The notes below the pieces were generated by a model that was not told the DNA's origin, searched no databases, and saw only the letters and a list, made by a program, of their open reading frames with translations. This document shows positions 29,465-40,717 of a stretch of DNA of 64,000 nucleotides, piece by piece. Numbering within the stretch: the first letter of the stretch is position 1; the number at the start of each line of letters is the position of its first letter. Position numbers and translations under genes: made by a program. This stretch comes from Hyphobacterium sp. SN044 (GTDB taxonomy: Bacteria; Pseudomonadota; Alphaproteobacteria; Caulobacterales; Maricaulaceae): positions 225,646-289,645 of the forward strand of contig NZ_JAKKUV010000003.1 in the NCBI RefSeq assembly GCF_021864465.1. Reading direction: 5' to 3'.

Positions 29465-30268
29465 ATGCGCACTGGCATTATTGCAAAGAAGATGGGCATG
29501 ACCCGCGTGTTCGCCGAAGACGGCGCCCACGTTCCGGTGACCGTGCTCCACATGGACGGCTGTCAGGTCGTCGCTCAGCGTACGCAGGACGTCGACGGTT
29601 ATGTCGCGCTGCAACTGGGCGCCGGCGCGGCCAAGGCGAAGCGCACCTCCAAGGCGATGCGCGGCCACTTCGCGAAGGCGCAGGTCGCCCCGCGCAAGAA
29701 GCTGGTCGAGTTCCGCGTCTCGGAAGACAATCTGATCCCGGCCGGCGCCGAGCTGACCGCGGACCACTTTGTTCCGGGCCAGAAGGTGGACGTCGCCGCG
29801 AAGTCGATCGGACGCGGTTTCACCGGCGCCATGAAGCGCTGGAATTTCGGCGGTCTGCGGGCCTCGCACGGCGTGTCGGTCTCGCACCGCTCGCACGGCT
29901 CCATCGGTCAGTGCCAGGACCCCGGCAAGGTGTTCAAGGGCAAGAAGATGGCCGGTCACTACGGTGTCGAGCGCGTGACCACGCAGAACCTCGAAATCGT
30001 GCGCGTTGATGTCGAGCGCGGCGTGATCCTGGTTCGCGGAGCGGTCCCGGGCCCGAACGGCGGCTGGGTTGAAGTGCGCGACGCGGTCAAGGGTGTGAAG
30101 GCGGATGATCTGCCGCTGCCGGGCAAGTTCCGCACGCTCGACGAGAAGAATGCGCCGGCGAAGGAAGCCGCCCCGGAAACCGAAGCCCCGGCGGACGCCG
30201 AAGCTCCGGCTGAAGTGGCCGCTGCCGAGGTCCAGGCCGAGGCCGGTGAAGAGGAATCGAAGTCATGA
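29465..30268 (+). CDS. rplC: 50S ribosomal protein L3 with acidic tail
   Basis: The 267-residue protein starts [16 protein letters not shown] at ATG 29465, with the peptidyl-transferase-proximal loop ([21 protein letters not shown]). The core ends near residue 225; about 40 further residues are Ala/Glu/Pro only and strongly acidic, making the protein much longer than the roughly 210 of E. coli. Similar tails occur in some alphaproteobacteria. The stop overlaps rplD (ATGA). Confidence 0.97.
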   Translation: MRTGIIAKKMGMTRVFAEDGAHVPVTVLHMDGCQVVAQRTQDVDGYVALQLGAGAAKAKRTSKAMRGHFAKAQVAPRKKLVEFRVSEDNLIPAGAELTADHFVPGQKVDVAAKSIGRGFTGAMKRWNFGGLRASHGVSVSHRSHGSIGQCQDPGKVFKGKKMAGHYGVERVTTQNLEIVRVDVERGVILVRGAVPGPNGGWVEVRDAVKGVKADDLPLPGKFRTLDEKNAPAKEAAPETEAPADAEAPAEVAAAEVQAEAGEEESKS

Positions 30269-30903
30269 AGGTCGAAGTGAAGACGCTCGCGGCCAAGGCT
30301 GCTGGTGATGTCGAGCTGGACGACGCGATCTTCGGGATCGCCGACATCCGGGCCGACCTCCTCCAGCGCGCCGTCCGCTGGCAGCTTGCGCGCCGCCAGC
30401 AGGGCACGCACAAGGCCAAGGAGCGCGGTGAGATCAACATCACCAAGAAGAAGTACGGCCGTCAGAAGGGCGGCGGCGGTGCGCGTCACGGTGCGCGCTC
30501 GGCCCCGATCTTCGTCGGCGGCGGCAAGGCCCACGGACCGCGCGTGCGCAGCCACGCTCACGAGCTTCCCAAGAAGGTTCGTGCGCTGGCCCTGAAGCAC
30601 GCCCTGTCGTCGAAGGCCGGTTCGAAGTCGCTCTTCGTGATCGAAGACGCGGCGATGAAGGACGCCAAGACCAAGGCCGCGCGTGACGCGCTCGCCAAGC
30701 TTGGCCTGACCAACGCGCTGATCATCGACGGTGACGCGGTCGACGCGAACTTCTCGCTGGCGACCCGCAACGTTCCGCACGTCGACGTGCTGCCCGCGCA
30801 GGGCCTGAACGTCTACGACGTCCTGAAGCACGACCAGCTGGTTCTGACAAAGGCCGCGGTCGAGAAGATCCATGCGCGTCTCGGCGCAGGGGAGGCCGCG
30901 TAA
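30265..30903 (+). CDS. rplD: 50S ribosomal protein L4
   Basis: The 212-residue protein has the exit-tunnel loop signature ([18 protein letters not shown]) and a C-terminal alpha/beta domain. In E. coli L4 regulates the S10 operon. It overlaps rplC by four bases and its last base overlaps the first of rplW. Confidence 0.98.
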   Translation: MKVEVKTLAAKAAGDVELDDAIFGIADIRADLLQRAVRWQLARRQQGTHKAKERGEINITKKKYGRQKGGGGARHGARSAPIFVGGGKAHGPRVRSHAHELPKKVRALALKHALSSKAGSKSLFVIEDAAMKDAKTKAARDALAKLGLTNALIIDGDAVDANFSLATRNVPHVDVLPAQGLNVYDVLKHDQLVLTKAAVEKIHARLGAGEAA

Positions 30904-31211
30904 TGGCGACGAAGACGAAAGCGTCGGCGAAGCACTACGACGCCATCCTGGCGCCGGTGATCACCGAGAAGTCGACCCTCCTGTCCGAAGACGGGAAGGT
31001 GGTCTTCCACGTTCCGCTCTCGGCCACCAAGACCGAGATCAAGGACGCGATCGAGGCGCTGTTCAATGTCAAGGTGACGGCGGTCAACACGCTCGTGACC
31101 AAGGGCAAGACGAAGCGCTTCCGCGGCATCAAGGGCCGCCGGAGCGACGAGAAGAAAGCGGTGATCACCCTCGCCGAGGGCGACTCCATCGACGTGACCA
31201 CGGGGCTGTAA
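30903..31211 (+). CDS. rplW: 50S ribosomal protein L23
   Basis: The 102-residue protein at the tunnel exit docks trigger factor and [13 protein letters not shown] and the [18 protein letters not shown] loop are typical. The start overlaps the rplD stop (TAATG). Confidence 0.98.
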   Translation: MATKTKASAKHYDAILAPVITEKSTLLSEDGKVVFHVPLSATKTEIKDAIEALFNVKVTAVNTLVTKGKTKRFRGIKGRRSDEKKAVITLAEGDSIDVTTGL

Positions 31212-31215
31212 GACC

Positions 31216-32052
31216 ATGGCGCTCAAGACATTCAAACCGACCTCGCCGGGCCGCCGCGCCCTGGTGCTGGTCGACAGGACGGGCCTTCACAAGGGCGCGC
31301 CGGAGAAGAGCCTGACCGAAGGTCTGAACAAGACCGGCGGCCGGAACAACAAGGGCCGTATCACCTCCCGCCGTATGGGCGGCGGTGCCAAGAAGTCGTA
31401 CCGCAAGATCGACTTCAAGCGCCGCAAGCTCGACGTCGCGGCGACGGTGCTGCGCCTGGAATACGACCCGAACCGCACCGCCTTCATCGCGCTCATCGAG
31501 TATGCGGATGGCGAGAAGAGCTACATCCTGGCTCCGCAGCGTCTGGCCGTCGGCGACGAAGTCATTGCGGGCGACCGCGTCGACGTGAAGCCGGGCAATG
31601 CCATGATGCTGAAGTCGATGCCGATCGGCACCATCATCCATAACCTGGAGATGAAGCCGGAAAAGGGTGGCCAGATTGCGCGTTCGGCGGGCTCTTATGC
31701 CCAGCTGGTCGGCCGCGACGCCGGTATCGCCCAGGTCCGCCTCATGTCGGGTGAGCTTCGTGCGATCCCGGAAAACTGCTTTGCCACGGTCGGTGCGGTG
31801 TCCAACCCGGACCACATGAACCAGAATCTCGGCAAGGCCGGTCGTAATCGTCACCTTGGCCGCCGTCCTTCGGTTCGCGGCGTGGTGATGAACCCGATCG
31901 ACCACCCGCACGGTGGCGGCGAAGGCCGTACCTCGGGTGGCCGCCACCCGGTCACGCCGTGGGGCAAGCCCACCAAGGGCCGCAAGACCCGCCGCAACAA
32001 GGCGACCGATAAATTCATCATCCGCTCGCGTCACGAGCGGAAGAAACGGTAG
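31216..32052 (+). CDS. rplB: 50S ribosomal protein L2
   Basis: The 278-residue core protein near the peptidyl-transferase centre has the conserved [18 protein letters not shown] loop with the functionally important histidine and a basic C-terminus. Length is standard. Confidence 0.99.
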   Translation: MALKTFKPTSPGRRALVLVDRTGLHKGAPEKSLTEGLNKTGGRNNKGRITSRRMGGGAKKSYRKIDFKRRKLDVAATVLRLEYDPNRTAFIALIEYADGEKSYILAPQRLAVGDEVIAGDRVDVKPGNAMMLKSMPIGTIIHNLEMKPEKGGQIARSAGSYAQLVGRDAGIAQVRLMSGELRAIPENCFATVGAVSNPDHMNQNLGKAGRNRHLGRRPSVRGVVMNPIDHPHGGGEGRTSGGRHPVTPWGKPTKGRKTRRNKATDKFIIRSRHERKKR

Positions 32053-32063
32053 GGAGCGCGAAC

Positions 32064-32339
32064 ATGCCGCGTTCAGTCTGGAAAGGTCCGTTCGTAGACG
32101 GATACCTCCTGAAGAAGGCCGAGGCGTCGCACGCCGAAGGCCGCAAGAAGCCGATCAAGACCTGGTCGCGCCGCTCGACGATCATGCCGCAATTCGTGGG
32201 TCTGACCTTCCAGGTCCACAACGGCAACAAGTTCATTCCCGTGCTCGTGTCCGAAGAAATGGTCGGTCACAAGCTCGGCGAATTCGCGCCGACGCGGACC
32301 TATTACGGTCACGCGGCCGACAAGAAGTCGAAGAGGTAG
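32064..32339 (+). CDS. rpsS: 30S ribosomal protein S19
   Basis: The 91-residue head protein starts [18 protein letters not shown], with the HNGNKFIPV and [12 protein letters not shown] motifs. Standard length and position between rplB and rplV. Confidence 0.98.
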   Translation: MPRSVWKGPFVDGYLLKKAEASHAEGRKKPIKTWSRRSTIMPQFVGLTFQVHNGNKFIPVLVSEEMVGHKLGEFAPTRTYYGHAADKKSKR

Positions 32340-32343
32340 CGAG

Positions 32344-32723
32344 ATGGGCAAGACCGCCAATTCCCGCCGCGTCGCCGACAACGAGGCGCGTGCCAAGCTG
32401 ACGATGATCCGGATCAGCCCGCAAAAGCTGAACCTGGTCGCCGCCATGATCCGCGGCAAGAAGGTCGAGAAGGCTCTGGCCGAGCTCGAATTCTCACGCA
32501 AGCGTATCGCCGGCGATGTCCGCAAGGTGCTGCAGTCCGCGATCGCGAATGCGGAGAACAACCACAACCTCGACATCGACTCGCTGGTCGTTGCCGAGGC
32601 CTATGTCGGCAAGAATCTGGTGATGAAGCGCTGGCGCGCCCGCGCCCGTGGCCGCGCCGCCAAGATCATGAAGCCGTTCTCCGAACTCACCATCGTGGTT
32701 CGCGAAGTCGAGGAGGCCGCCTG

Positions 32724-32724
<1 letters not shown>
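32344..32724 (+). CDS. rplV: 50S ribosomal protein L22
   Basis: The 126-residue exit-tunnel protein has [17 protein letters not shown] and the hairpin near [14 protein letters not shown], wild-type for the macrolide-related loop as far as can be judged. The stop overlaps the rpsC start. Confidence 0.98.
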
Positions 32725-33428
<704 letters not shown>

Positions 33429-33443
33429 GGGACGAGACACGTT

Positions 33444-33857
33444 ATGTTGCAGCCGAAGCGCACAAAGTTCCGCAAACAGCACAAGGGCCGGATCCACGGA
33501 CTGGCCAAGGGTGGCTTTTCGCTGAACTTCGGCTCCTATGGCCTCAAGGCCATGGAACCGGAACGCGTCACCGCCCGCCAGATCGAAGCGGCCCGCCGCG
33601 CCGTCACCCGCCACATGAAGCGGGCTGGCCGGGTGTGGATCCGTATCTTCCCGGATGTGCCGGTTTCGAAGAAGCCGACCGAAGTCCGGATGGGTAAGGG
33701 CAAGGGTTCGCCCGAGTTCTGGGTGGCCAGGGTCAAGCCGGGCCGGATCATGTTCGAGATCGACGGTGTGCCGGATGCGGTGGCGCGTGAAGCGCTTTCG
33801 CTCGGCGCCGCCAAACTGCCGGTCAAGACCAAGATCGTCTCCCGGATCGGCGAGTAA
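33444..33857 (+). CDS. rplP: 50S ribosomal protein L16
   Basis: The 137-residue protein near the A-site tRNA elbow starts [16 protein letters not shown] and contains [14 protein letters not shown]. Standard length. Confidence 0.98.
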   Translation: MLQPKRTKFRKQHKGRIHGLAKGGFSLNFGSYGLKAMEPERVTARQIEAARRAVTRHMKRAGRVWIRIFPDVPVSKKPTEVRMGKGKGSPEFWVARVKPGRIMFEIDGVPDAVAREALSLGAAKLPVKTKIVSRIGE

Positions 33858-33869
33858 GGAGTGAGTTCG

Positions 33870-34076
33870 ATGAATACCGCCGATATCCGCGGAATGACGG
33901 ACGATCAGCTGAAGGACGAACTCCTGAAGCTGAAGAAGGAACAGTTCAACCTGCGCTTCCAGGGGGCCTCGGGCCAGCTGGAAAACACGGCGCGGATCCG
34001 TCAGGTGCGCCGCACGATTGCGCGCGTCAAGACGGCCCAGACCGAGCGCGCCGCGCAAGCGAAGAAAGGGAGCTAG
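33870..34076 (+). CDS. rpmC: 50S ribosomal protein L29
   Basis: The 68-residue two-helix protein near the tunnel exit starts [14 protein letters not shown] at ATG 33870, eight bases after AAGGAG; the in-frame GTG at 33861 overlaps that Shine-Dalgarno and is unlikely. Core [19 protein letters not shown]. Confidence 0.95.
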   Translation: MNTADIRGMTDDQLKDELLKLKKEQFNLRFQGASGQLENTARIRQVRRTIARVKTAQTERAAQAKKGS

Positions 34077-34079
34077 GCG

Positions 34080-34316
34080 ATGCCGAAGCGAATTCTGCAA
34101 GGCGTCGTGGTCAGCGACAAGGGCGACAAGACCGTGGTGGTCCGCATCGAGCGGACCTACCTGCACCCGCTGCTTCGCAAGACGGTGCGCCGGTCCAAGC
34201 GCTATCACGCGCACGACGAGAAGAACAATTTCAAGGTGGGCGACCGGGTCCAGATCCAGGAATGCCCCCCGAAGTCGAAGCTCAAGCGGTGGGAGGTCGT
34301 CGCCACGGAAGCCTGA
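34080..34316 (+). CDS. rpsQ: 30S ribosomal protein S17
   Basis: The 78-residue OB-fold protein contains [16 protein letters not shown] and [17 protein letters not shown]. Last gene of the S10 operon; 37 bases precede rplN, opening the spc section. Confidence 0.98.
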   Translation: MPKRILQGVVVSDKGDKTVVVRIERTYLHPLLRKTVRRSKRYHAHDEKNNFKVGDRVQIQECPPKSKLKRWEVVATEA

Positions 34317-34353
34317 GGGCCTTCGTGACGACGCTCCGTAAGGGAGAAACGCA

Positions 34354-34722
34354 ATGATCCAGATGCAATCCAATCTGGACGTGGCCGACAATTCCGGCGC
34401 CCGCCGCGTGCAATGCATCAAAGTGCTTGGCGGTGCCAAGCGCCGTTATGCCCACGTCGGCGACACGATTGTCGTGTCCGTCAAGGAAGCGATCCCCCGG
34501 GGTCGCGTGAAAAAGGGCGAGGTCCGCAAGGCCATCGTCGTGCGCGTCCGCAAGGACATCAAGCGCAAGGACGGTTCGGTCATCCGCTTCGATTCGAATG
34601 CGGCGGTCCTGATCAACAACAATGGCGAGCCGGTCGGCACGCGCATCTTCGGCCCGGTTCCCCGTGAACTGCGCGCCAAGAAGCACATGAAGATCGTCTC
34701 GCTGGCTCCGGAGGTTCTGTAG
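34354..34722 (+). CDS. rplN: 50S ribosomal protein L14
   Basis: The 122-residue protein at the subunit interface (bridge B8, binds RsfS) starts [18 protein letters not shown] with [13 protein letters not shown] near the end. First spc gene. Confidence 0.99.
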   Translation: MIQMQSNLDVADNSGARRVQCIKVLGGAKRRYAHVGDTIVVSVKEAIPRGRVKKGEVRKAIVVRVRKDIKRKDGSVIRFDSNAAVLINNNGEPVGTRIFGPVPRELRAKKHMKIVSLAPEVL

Positions 34723-34724
34723 TC

Positions 34725-35042
34725 ATGGCTGCGAAGATCAAGAAGGGCGACAAGGTCGTCGTTCTCACCGGCCGCGACAAGGGCAAGTCCGGTGAAGTCC
34801 TGAAGGTGATGACGGCGGAAAACCGCGTCCTCGTCTCCGGGGTGAACATGGTGAAGCGCCACAATCGTCCGACCCAGCAGTCGGCCGGCGGCATTGAAAC
34901 GAAGGAAGCCCCCATCCACGTCTCCAACGTGGCGCTGACCGACCCCAAGTCGGGTGAGCCCACGCGCGTCGGTTTCACGACGCTGAAGGACGGCAAGAAG
35001 GTGCGGGTGGCCCGGAAGTCCGGTGAGGTCATCGATGGCTGA
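34725..35042 (+). CDS. rplX: 50S ribosomal protein L24
   Basis: The 105-residue KOW protein initiates 50S assembly: [22 protein letters not shown] and [10 protein letters not shown] are typical. Starts two bases after rplN; overlaps rplE by eight bases. Confidence 0.98.
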   Translation: MAAKIKKGDKVVVLTGRDKGKSGEVLKVMTAENRVLVSGVNMVKRHNRPTQQSAGGIETKEAPIHVSNVALTDPKSGEPTRVGFTTLKDGKKVRVARKSGEVIDG

Positions 35043-35595
35043 CGTCAAGGAATACACGCCGCGTCTGCGCGAGCGCTACAACGCGCAAATCGTCGCCCAG
35101 ATGAAGGAAAAGTTCGGCTACAAGAACCCGATGGAAGTCCCGCGGGTGACCAAGATCGTCATCAATATGGGTGTCGGTGAGGCCACGCAGGACTCCAAGA
35201 AGATCCAGGGTGCGTTCGAAGACCTTCAGCGCATCGCGGGTCAGAAGCCGATCAAGACGATCGCCCGCACGTCCATCGCCGGCTTCAAGCTGCGCGAAGA
35301 CATGGCGATCGGCGTCAAGGTCACGCTGCGGCAAGACCGCATGTGGGAATTCATGGACCGCCTGGTCACGATCGCGCTGCCGCGCGTTCGCGACTTCCGC
35401 GGCCTGAATGCAAAGAGCTTCGACGGCCGTGGCAACTTTGCCATGGGCCTGAAGGAGCACATCGTTTTCCCGGAGATCGACTACGACAAGGTCGAGAAGG
35501 TTCGCGGGATGGACATCGTGGTCTGTACGACCGCGAAGACGGACGAAGAAGCGAAGGCCCTGTTGGCCGAGCTCGATTTCCCGTTTTCGAGCTAA
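35035..35595 (+). CDS. rplE: 50S ribosomal protein L5
   Basis: The 186-residue 5S rRNA-binding protein contacts the P-site tRNA. It starts [13 protein letters not shown] at ATG 35035, inside the end of rpl[26 protein letters not shown] and the C-terminal [13 protein letters not shown] are conserved. Confidence 0.98.
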   Translation: MADVKEYTPRLRERYNAQIVAQMKEKFGYKNPMEVPRVTKIVINMGVGEATQDSKKIQGAFEDLQRIAGQKPIKTIARTSIAGFKLREDMAIGVKVTLRQDRMWEFMDRLVTIALPRVRDFRGLNAKSFDGRGNFAMGLKEHIVFPEIDYDKVEKVRGMDIVVCTTAKTDEEAKALLAELDFPFSS

Positions 35596-35644
35596 CGCAA
35601 CAGGTGGGCGGGTCCGTGGTGGGCCCGCGCGCAGGAGGAATTAA

Positions 35645-35950
35645 ATGGCGAAGACAAGTGCCATCGAACGTAACCGCAAGCGCCAGGCTCTCGCCAAGCG
35701 CTACGCGGCGAAGCGTGCCGAACTGAAGGCGATTGCGCGTGATACCGACCGGCCGGTCGAGGAACGCTTTGCGGCCCAGCTGAAGCTGGCCGATCTGCCC
35801 CGCAACTCCGCCCCGAACCGGGTGCGGAACCGTTGCGAGGTGACGGGTCGTCCGCGTGCGTTCTATCGCAAGCTGAAGATGTCGCGTATCGCGCTGCGCG
35901 AACTGGCCAATAACGGGATGGTTCCCGGCATGGTCAAGTCGAGCTGGTAA
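35645..35950 (+). CDS. rpsN: 30S ribosomal protein S14 (zinc-free type)
   Basis: The 101-residue S14 is the long form with a single cysteine ([10 protein letters not shown]), so it does not need zinc, unlike the short CxxC paralogue. Strong GGAGG lies upstream. Ends [11 protein letters not shown]. Confidence 0.98.
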   Translation: MAKTSAIERNRKRQALAKRYAAKRAELKAIARDTDRPVEERFAAQLKLADLPRNSAPNRVRNRCEVTGRPRAFYRKLKMSRIALRELANNGMVPGMVKSSW

Positions 35951-35967
35951 CCGGGAGAGATTGAGCC

Positions 35968-36366
35968 ATGTCGATGAACGATCCTCTCGGCGATATGCTG
36001 ACCCGTATCCGCAATGCGCTGATGCGCAACAAGCGGACGGTCACCACGCCGGCGTCGGAACTCCGCCGCCGCGTGCTCGACGTGCTTCAGTCGGAAGGCT
36101 ACATCCGCGGCTACGCCGCCGTGGAGCATGCCGACGGCAAGCGCGAGTTCGAGATCGAGCTGAAGTATTTCGAAGGTGAGTCCGTGATCGGCGAAATCCG
36201 CCGTGTCTCCAAGCCGGGCCGCCGTGTGTATTCCAAGGTGAAGGACCTGCCGCTTGTTGCGAACGGGCTCGGCATCGCCATCGTCTCCACGCCGAAGGGT
36301 GTGATGAGCGATGCGACCGCGCGCGAGAACAACGTCGGTGGCGAGATCCTCTGCCACATCAGCTAA
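35968..36366 (+). CDS. rpsH: 30S ribosomal protein S8
   Basis: The 132-residue protein starts [17 protein letters not shown] and ends near [16 protein letters not shown]8 is the expected translational repressor of the spc operon in E. coli. Confidence 0.98.
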   Translation: MSMNDPLGDMLTRIRNALMRNKRTVTTPASELRRRVLDVLQSEGYIRGYAAVEHADGKREFEIELKYFEGESVIGEIRRVSKPGRRVYSKVKDLPLVANGLGIAIVSTPKGVMSDATARENNVGGEILCHIS

Positions 36367-36378
36367 CGGGAGCCGGAT

Positions 36379-36912
36379 ATGTCGCGTATCGGAAAACTGC
36401 CGGTTGCCATCCCGTCGGGCGTCGAGGTCAACCTGAACGGACAGGACCTGTCCGTGAAGGGGCCGAAGGGCACGCTCGGTCTGACCCTGGTTGACGATGT
36501 CAGCGCCTCCAAGGGCGATGAAGGCATCCAGATCACGCCGAAGGACGAGTCCAAGCGCTCCCGTGCGATGTGGGGCATGAGCCGCGCGCTCGTTGCCAAC
36601 CTCGTTCACGGTGTGACGGAAGGCTTTACCCGGACGCTCGAACTGGAAGGCGTCGGTTACCGCGCCGCCATGCAGGGCAACGACCTGAAGCTGGCACTCG
36701 GTTTCAGCCACGACGTGATCTACAAGGCGCCGCAAGGCATCCAGATCGCCACGCCGAAACCGACGGAAATCATCATTACCGGGGCCGACAAGCAGCAAGT
36801 CGGTCAGGTTGCCGCGGAAATCCGCCGGTTCCGTTCGCCGGAGCCCTACAAGGGCAAGGGCGTGCGCTACCAGGGCGAATACATCCGCCGCAAGGAAGGC
36901 AAGAAGAAGTAG
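36379..36912 (+). CDS. rplF: 50S ribosomal protein L6
   Basis: The 177-residue protein near the sarcin-ricin loop has the duplicated fold, starting [15 protein letters not shown] and ending [19 protein letters not shown]. Standard length. Confidence 0.99.
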   Translation: MSRIGKLPVAIPSGVEVNLNGQDLSVKGPKGTLGLTLVDDVSASKGDEGIQITPKDESKRSRAMWGMSRALVANLVHGVTEGFTRTLELEGVGYRAAMQGNDLKLALGFSHDVIYKAPQGIQIATPKPTEIIITGADKQQVGQVAAEIRRFRSPEPYKGKGVRYQGEYIRRKEGKKK

Positions 36913-36920
36913 GCCGGGCC

Positions 36921-37274
36921 ATGAAGAGCACTCACCACCAGCACCTGCGCCGCGAGCAACGCAACCGCTCGCGCCTCCGCAAGGTCGCGAACGGTCGCCC
37001 GCGTCTGTCGGTCTTCCGTTCCTCGAAGCACATCTACGCCCAGATCATCGACGATCTGGACGGCAAGACGCTGGCGTCCGCCTCCACCGTGGAGAAGGAC
37101 AATTCCGCCAAGGGCGCGACGATCGATGGCGCGTCGGAAGTCGGCAAGCGTCTGGCCGAGCGTGCGGTGAAGGCGGGCGTCAAGGACGTCGTCTTCGATC
37201 GCGGCGGCTACATCTTTCACGGGCGCGTCAAGGCGCTCGCCGATGCCGCTCGCGAGGGCGGTCTGAATTTCTAG
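36921..37274 (+). CDS. rplR: 50S ribosomal protein L18
   Basis: The 117-residue 5S rRNA protein starts at ATG 36921, eight bases after rpl[21 protein letters not shown] and [20 protein letters not shown] are conserved. A much longer open frame upstream is not conserved and is ignored. Confidence 0.97.
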   Translation: MKSTHHQHLRREQRNRSRLRKVANGRPRLSVFRSSKHIYAQIIDDLDGKTLASASTVEKDNSAKGATIDGASEVGKRLAERAVKAGVKDVVFDRGGYIFHGRVKALADAAREGGLNF

Positions 37275-37284
37275 GGAGCGACCA

Positions 37285-37878
37285 ATGGCACGCAATGAAG
37301 AAAACCGCGGCCGTGGCGGCCGCAATCGCGGCCGGGATCGCGAGGAGCAGGCCGACGAACTCGTCGACAAGCTAGTCCACATCAACCGCGTCGCGAAGAC
37401 GGTGAAGGGCGGCCGGAACTTCCAGTTCGCCGCGCTCGTCATCGTCGGTGACCAGAAGGGCCGCGTCGGCTTCGGTCAGGGCAAGGCCCGCGAAGTGCCG
37501 GAAGCGATCCGCAAGGCGACCGACGAAGCCAAGAAGTCGATGATCCGCGTTCCGCTGCGCGAAGGCCGTACGCTGCACCTCGACACCCCGGGCCGTCACG
37601 GCGCCGGCAAGGTGATCCTGCGCGCTGCCCCTCCGGGCACGGGCGTGATCGCCGGCGGTCCGATGCGCGCCGTTCTCGAAACGCTCGGCGTCCAGGACGT
37701 CGTAGCGAAGTCGACCGGCACGTCGAACCCGTACAACATGATCCGGGCCACGTTTGACGCCCTGAAGCGTCAGCGCAGCCCGCGTTCGGTTGCCGCCAAG
37801 CGCGGTCTGAAGGTTGGCGACATCGTCGCCCGCCGCAATGACGGTGCTTCGGCTCCGGAAGCGATCGAGGCTCAGTAG
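37285..37878 (+). CDS. rpsE: 30S ribosomal protein S5
   Basis: The 197-residue protein has the double-stranded RNA-binding domain ([35 protein letters not shown]) and a C-terminal domain. An Arg/Gly/Glu-rich N-terminal extension of about 25 residues and a C-terminal tail make it longer than the E. coli form (167). Confidence 0.98.
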   Translation: MARNEENRGRGGRNRGRDREEQADELVDKLVHINRVAKTVKGGRNFQFAALVIVGDQKGRVGFGQGKAREVPEAIRKATDEAKKSMIRVPLREGRTLHLDTPGRHGAGKVILRAAPPGTGVIAGGPMRAVLETLGVQDVVAKSTGTSNPYNMIRATFDALKRQRSPRSVAAKRGLKVGDIVARRNDGASAPEAIEAQ

Positions 37879-37882
37879 GACC

Positions 37883-38074
37883 ATGGCCGCGAAGAAAACC
37901 ACGATCCGCGTTCGTCAGACGGGAAGCGCCATCCGCCGCCCGGACGTCCAGCGGAAAATCCTCACCGGTCTCGGCCTCGGCCGCATCGGCAAGGAAAAAG
38001 AACTCGAAGACACCCCGGCCATCCGCGGCATGATCGCCAAAGTGGCCCACATGGTGACAGTGATCGAAGGATAG
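37883..38074 (+). CDS. rpmD: 50S ribosomal protein L30
   Basis: The 63-residue protein starts [17 protein letters not shown] at ATG 37883, four bases after rpsE. The core [20 protein letters not shown] is typical. Confidence 0.96.
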   Translation: MAAKKTTIRVRQTGSAIRRPDVQRKILTGLGLGRIGKEKELEDTPAIRGMIAKVAHMVTVIEG

Positions 38075-38114
38075 GACCCGGTTTCCGGGTCCGCTTCCTT
38101 TGGAGGAAAACGAT

Positions 38115-38597
38115 ATGCGTCTCAATGATTTGCGCGATAACGAGGGCGCCACGAAGAACCGGATGCGCGTTGGACGCGGCATCGGTTCGGGCAAGGGCAA
38201 GACTGGCGGCCGCGGCGTGAAGGGTCAGAAGGCCCGTTCCGGCGTCGCGATCAAGGGCTTCGAGGGCGGTCAGATGCCGCTCCACATGCGCCTGCCGAAG
38301 CGCGGCTTCAACAAGCCGAACCGTCTGAAGTTCGCCGAGATCAATCTCGGCCGTCTCCAGAAGGCGATCGACGCCAAGACGATCGACGCCAAGAAGGCGA
38401 TCGACGCGGCGTCCCTGGTCGAGGCCGGTGTTCTCCGTCGTGCACATGACGGTCTGCGCCTCCTTGCGAAAGGCGAGCTGAAGACCAAAGTCCAGATCAC
38501 CGTGGCGGGCGCCTCCAAGGCGGCGGTCGAAGCGGTCGAGAAGGCTGGCGGATCGGTGACGATCAACGCGCCGGCGCGGACCGAGGCCGCGGAGTAG
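38115..38597 (+). CDS. rplO: 50S ribosomal protein L15
   Basis: The 160-residue protein starts [12 protein letters not shown] at ATG 38115, eight bases after GGAGG; an in-frame TTG at 38100 lies within the Shine-Dalgarno. The Gly/Lys-rich stretch [20 protein letters not shown] and [15 protein letters not shown] are typical. A small [14 protein letters not shown] internal repeat is visible. Confidence 0.97.
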   Translation: MRLNDLRDNEGATKNRMRVGRGIGSGKGKTGGRGVKGQKARSGVAIKGFEGGQMPLHMRLPKRGFNKPNRLKFAEINLGRLQKAIDAKTIDAKKAIDAASLVEAGVLRRAHDGLRLLAKGELKTKVQITVAGASKAAVEAVEKAGGSVTINAPARTEAAE

Positions 38598-38643
38598 GCC
38601 AAGGCCGGGTTACTGGGTCGAAGCCGCTTCCTGAGGGGACATC

Positions 38644-40005
38644 ATGGCATCCGCTGCTGAACAGCTTGCGCAGAACATCAATCTCGGATCCTTCGCCAAG
38701 GCGAAGGAGCTGCAGAAGCGTATCCTGTTCACCCTGGGTATCCTGGTGGCCTATCGCATCGGCACCTACATCCCGGTGCCGGGCATCGACCCGGTCCAGT
38801 ACGCGTCCGTCTTCCAGAACCAGCTCGGGGGCAATAACGGCATCCTCGGGATGGTGAACATCTTCGCGGGCGGTGCCGTGGAGCGCATGGCGATCTTCGC
38901 GCTCAACGTGATGCCCTACATCTCCGCGTCCATCATCATGCAGCTGATGGCCGCGACGATCCCGTCGCTGGAGAAGCTGAAGAAGGAAGGCGGCGAGGCC
39001 GGCCGCAAGCAGATCAACCAGTATTCGCGCTATCTGACGGTCTTCCTGGCAGCGGCGCAGGGGCTGGCGATCGCGCTTTCGATGATCCGTCCGGATCCGT
39101 CGACCGGTGCGACGATCGCGCTTGAGCCTGGAATGTTCTTTGTCGTCACGACGGTCACAACCTTCGTCGGCGGCACCATGCTCCTCCTGTGGATGGGCGA
39201 GCAGATCACTGCGCGCGGCGTCGGCAATGGCGTGTCGCTGATCATCTTCACCGGCATCATCACCGTGCTGCCGGGCACGCTGTTCGGTCTCCTGCAGCAG
39301 GCGGAGCAGGGCGCGATCGGGGCCGGCACGGCCTTCCTGATCCTCGCGCTGATGATCGCCACCGTCATCTTCGTCGTCTTCATCGAGCGTTCGCAGCGCC
39401 GGATCCTCGTGCAGTATCCCAAGCGCCAGATGGGCTCGCGCATGGTCGGGGGCGAAACCTCCTTCCTGCCGCTGAAGCTGAACACGGCGGGCGTGATCCC
39501 GGCGATCTTCGCGACCTCGCTGCTGCTTCTGCCGGCGACGATTGCGAGCTTTGCCTCGCAGACGAATATCGAATGGCTGCAGACGATGGCGGCGGTGCTC
39601 GGCCGTGGTCAGCCGGCCTTCCTCATTCTCTATGCCGCGCTGATCATCTTCTTCACCTTCTTTTACACGTCGATCGTCTTCAATCCGGAAGATACGGCCG
39701 ACAATCTGCGCAAGTATGGCGGCTTCCTGCCGGGCATCCGTCCGGGCAAGCGGACCGCGGAATATCTCGACTACGTCCTGTCGCGTCTGACCGTGATCGG
39801 TGCGATCTACCTGACCATCGTCTGCCTGGTGCCGGAATTCATTCGCGGCCCGGCGTCGGCGGTGACGTTCGCACTCGGCGGCACGTCGATCCTGATCGTG
39901 GTGTCGGTGACGCTCGACACGGTCGGCCAGATCCAGTCCCACCTGCTGGCACACCAGTATGAGGGCCTGATCAAGAAGACCAAGCTGCGGGGACGGCGTC
40001 GATGA
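38644..40005 (+). CDS. secY: Preprotein translocase subunit SecY
   Basis: The 453-residue channel of the Sec translocon has ten predicted TM helices. IPVPGID, NIFAGGAVERMAIFALNVMPYISASIIMQL and the cytosolic loops TAGVIPAIFA, IRPGKRTAEYLDYVLSRLT are conserved. It works with SecE (12642) and SecA elsewhere. The stop overlaps adk by ATGA. Confidence 0.99.
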   Translation: MASAAEQLAQNINLGSFAKAKELQKRILFTLGILVAYRIGTYIPVPGIDPVQYASVFQNQLGGNNGILGMVNIFAGGAVERMAIFALNVMPYISASIIMQLMAATIPSLEKLKKEGGEAGRKQINQYSRYLTVFLAAAQGLAIALSMIRPDPSTGATIALEPGMFFVVTTVTTFVGGTMLLLWMGEQITARGVGNGVSLIIFTGIITVLPGTLFGLLQQAEQGAIGAGTAFLILALMIATVIFVVFIERSQRRILVQYPKRQMGSRMVGGETSFLPLKLNTAGVIPAIFATSLLLLPATIASFASQTNIEWLQTMAAVLGRGQPAFLILYAALIIFFTFFYTSIVFNPEDTADNLRKYGGFLPGIRPGKRTAEYLDYVLSRLTVIGAIYLTIVCLVPEFIRGPASAVTFALGGTSILIVVSVTLDTVGQIQSHLLAHQYEGLIKKTKLRGRRR

Positions 40006-40568
40006 ACCTCGTCCTGTTCGGACCTCCGGGCTGCGGCAAGGGCACGCAAGCCAAGCGTATCGTGGCGGAACGGGGCTGGGTCCAGCTCTCGACCGGTGAC
40101 ATGCTGCGCGCGGCCAAGTCGTCCGGATCGGAACTCGGCCAGCGGGTCGCGGGCATCATGGATCGCGGCGAACTTGTTTCCGACGAGATCGTCATCGCGC
40201 TGATCGAAGAGCGCCTTCCCGAGGCCGAGGCCGCGGGCGGTGCGATCTTCGACGGCTTCCCGCGCACGGTCGCCCAGGCCGAAGCGCTCGACCGGCTTCT
40301 GCAAAGCCGGGGCGCGAAGGTGGATGTGGTCATCCGCCTGACCGTCGATGAGGACGAGCTGGTCCAGCGCGTGGTGCGCCGGGCCGAGCAGGAGAATCGC
40401 CCGGACGATACGCCCGAGGTGATCCGTACGCGGCTCGCCGTCTACAACGCACAGACCGCGCCGCTCATCCCCTACTACGAAGAAAAGGGGATTGTGCGCG
40501 AGGTCAATGGAATGGGCACGATGGACGAAGTGGCAGGCGCCATTTCCCGCGTGCTGGATAAAGGTTGA
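40002..40568 (+). CDS. adk: Adenylate kinase (short form)
   Basis: The 188-residue enzyme catalyses ATP + AMP = 2 ADP. P-loop GPPGCGKGTQ (about 7-16), STGDMLR and DGFPRT motifs are present. The LID is the short version without zinc cysteines, as in many alphaproteobacteria. Translationally coupled to secY. Confidence 0.98.
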   Translation: MNLVLFGPPGCGKGTQAKRIVAERGWVQLSTGDMLRAAKSSGSELGQRVAGIMDRGELVSDEIVIALIEERLPEAEAAGGAIFDGFPRTVAQAEALDRLLQSRGAKVDVVIRLTVDEDELVQRVVRRAEQENRPDDTPEVIRTRLAVYNAQTAPLIPYYEEKGIVREVNGMGTMDEVAGAISRVLDKG

Positions 40569-40587
40569 AAACTGGCTGTCGTCCCGG

Positions 40588-40615
40588 TTGACGGGACGAG
40601 GGTCGAGACTATAGA
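40588..40615 (+). promoter_or_regulatory. Candidate alpha-operon promoter
   Basis: TTGACG (40588-40593), 16 bases, TATAGA (40610-40615) in the 149-base adk-rpsM spacer. The boxes are close to consensus, and a leader of about 95 bases remains before rpsM, where S4 regulation acts in E. coli. Confidence 0.62.
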
Positions 40616-40717
40616 TAGCGCCCTTCGCGAAACGGGCGGCACGCGGCCGGCTCCCACCAGTGGGAACCGGGCAAGGGCCTGACCCGTGATTGGCGCGACC
40701 AAGGTAAGGAGAGCATC

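Noticed and set aside
40569-40717. Missing rpmJ (L36) between secY/adk and rpsM
   Set aside because: No 37-41 codon frame with CxxC...CxxxxH was found. In alphaproteobacteria rpmJ is commonly located elsewhere, so its absence here is not unusual.
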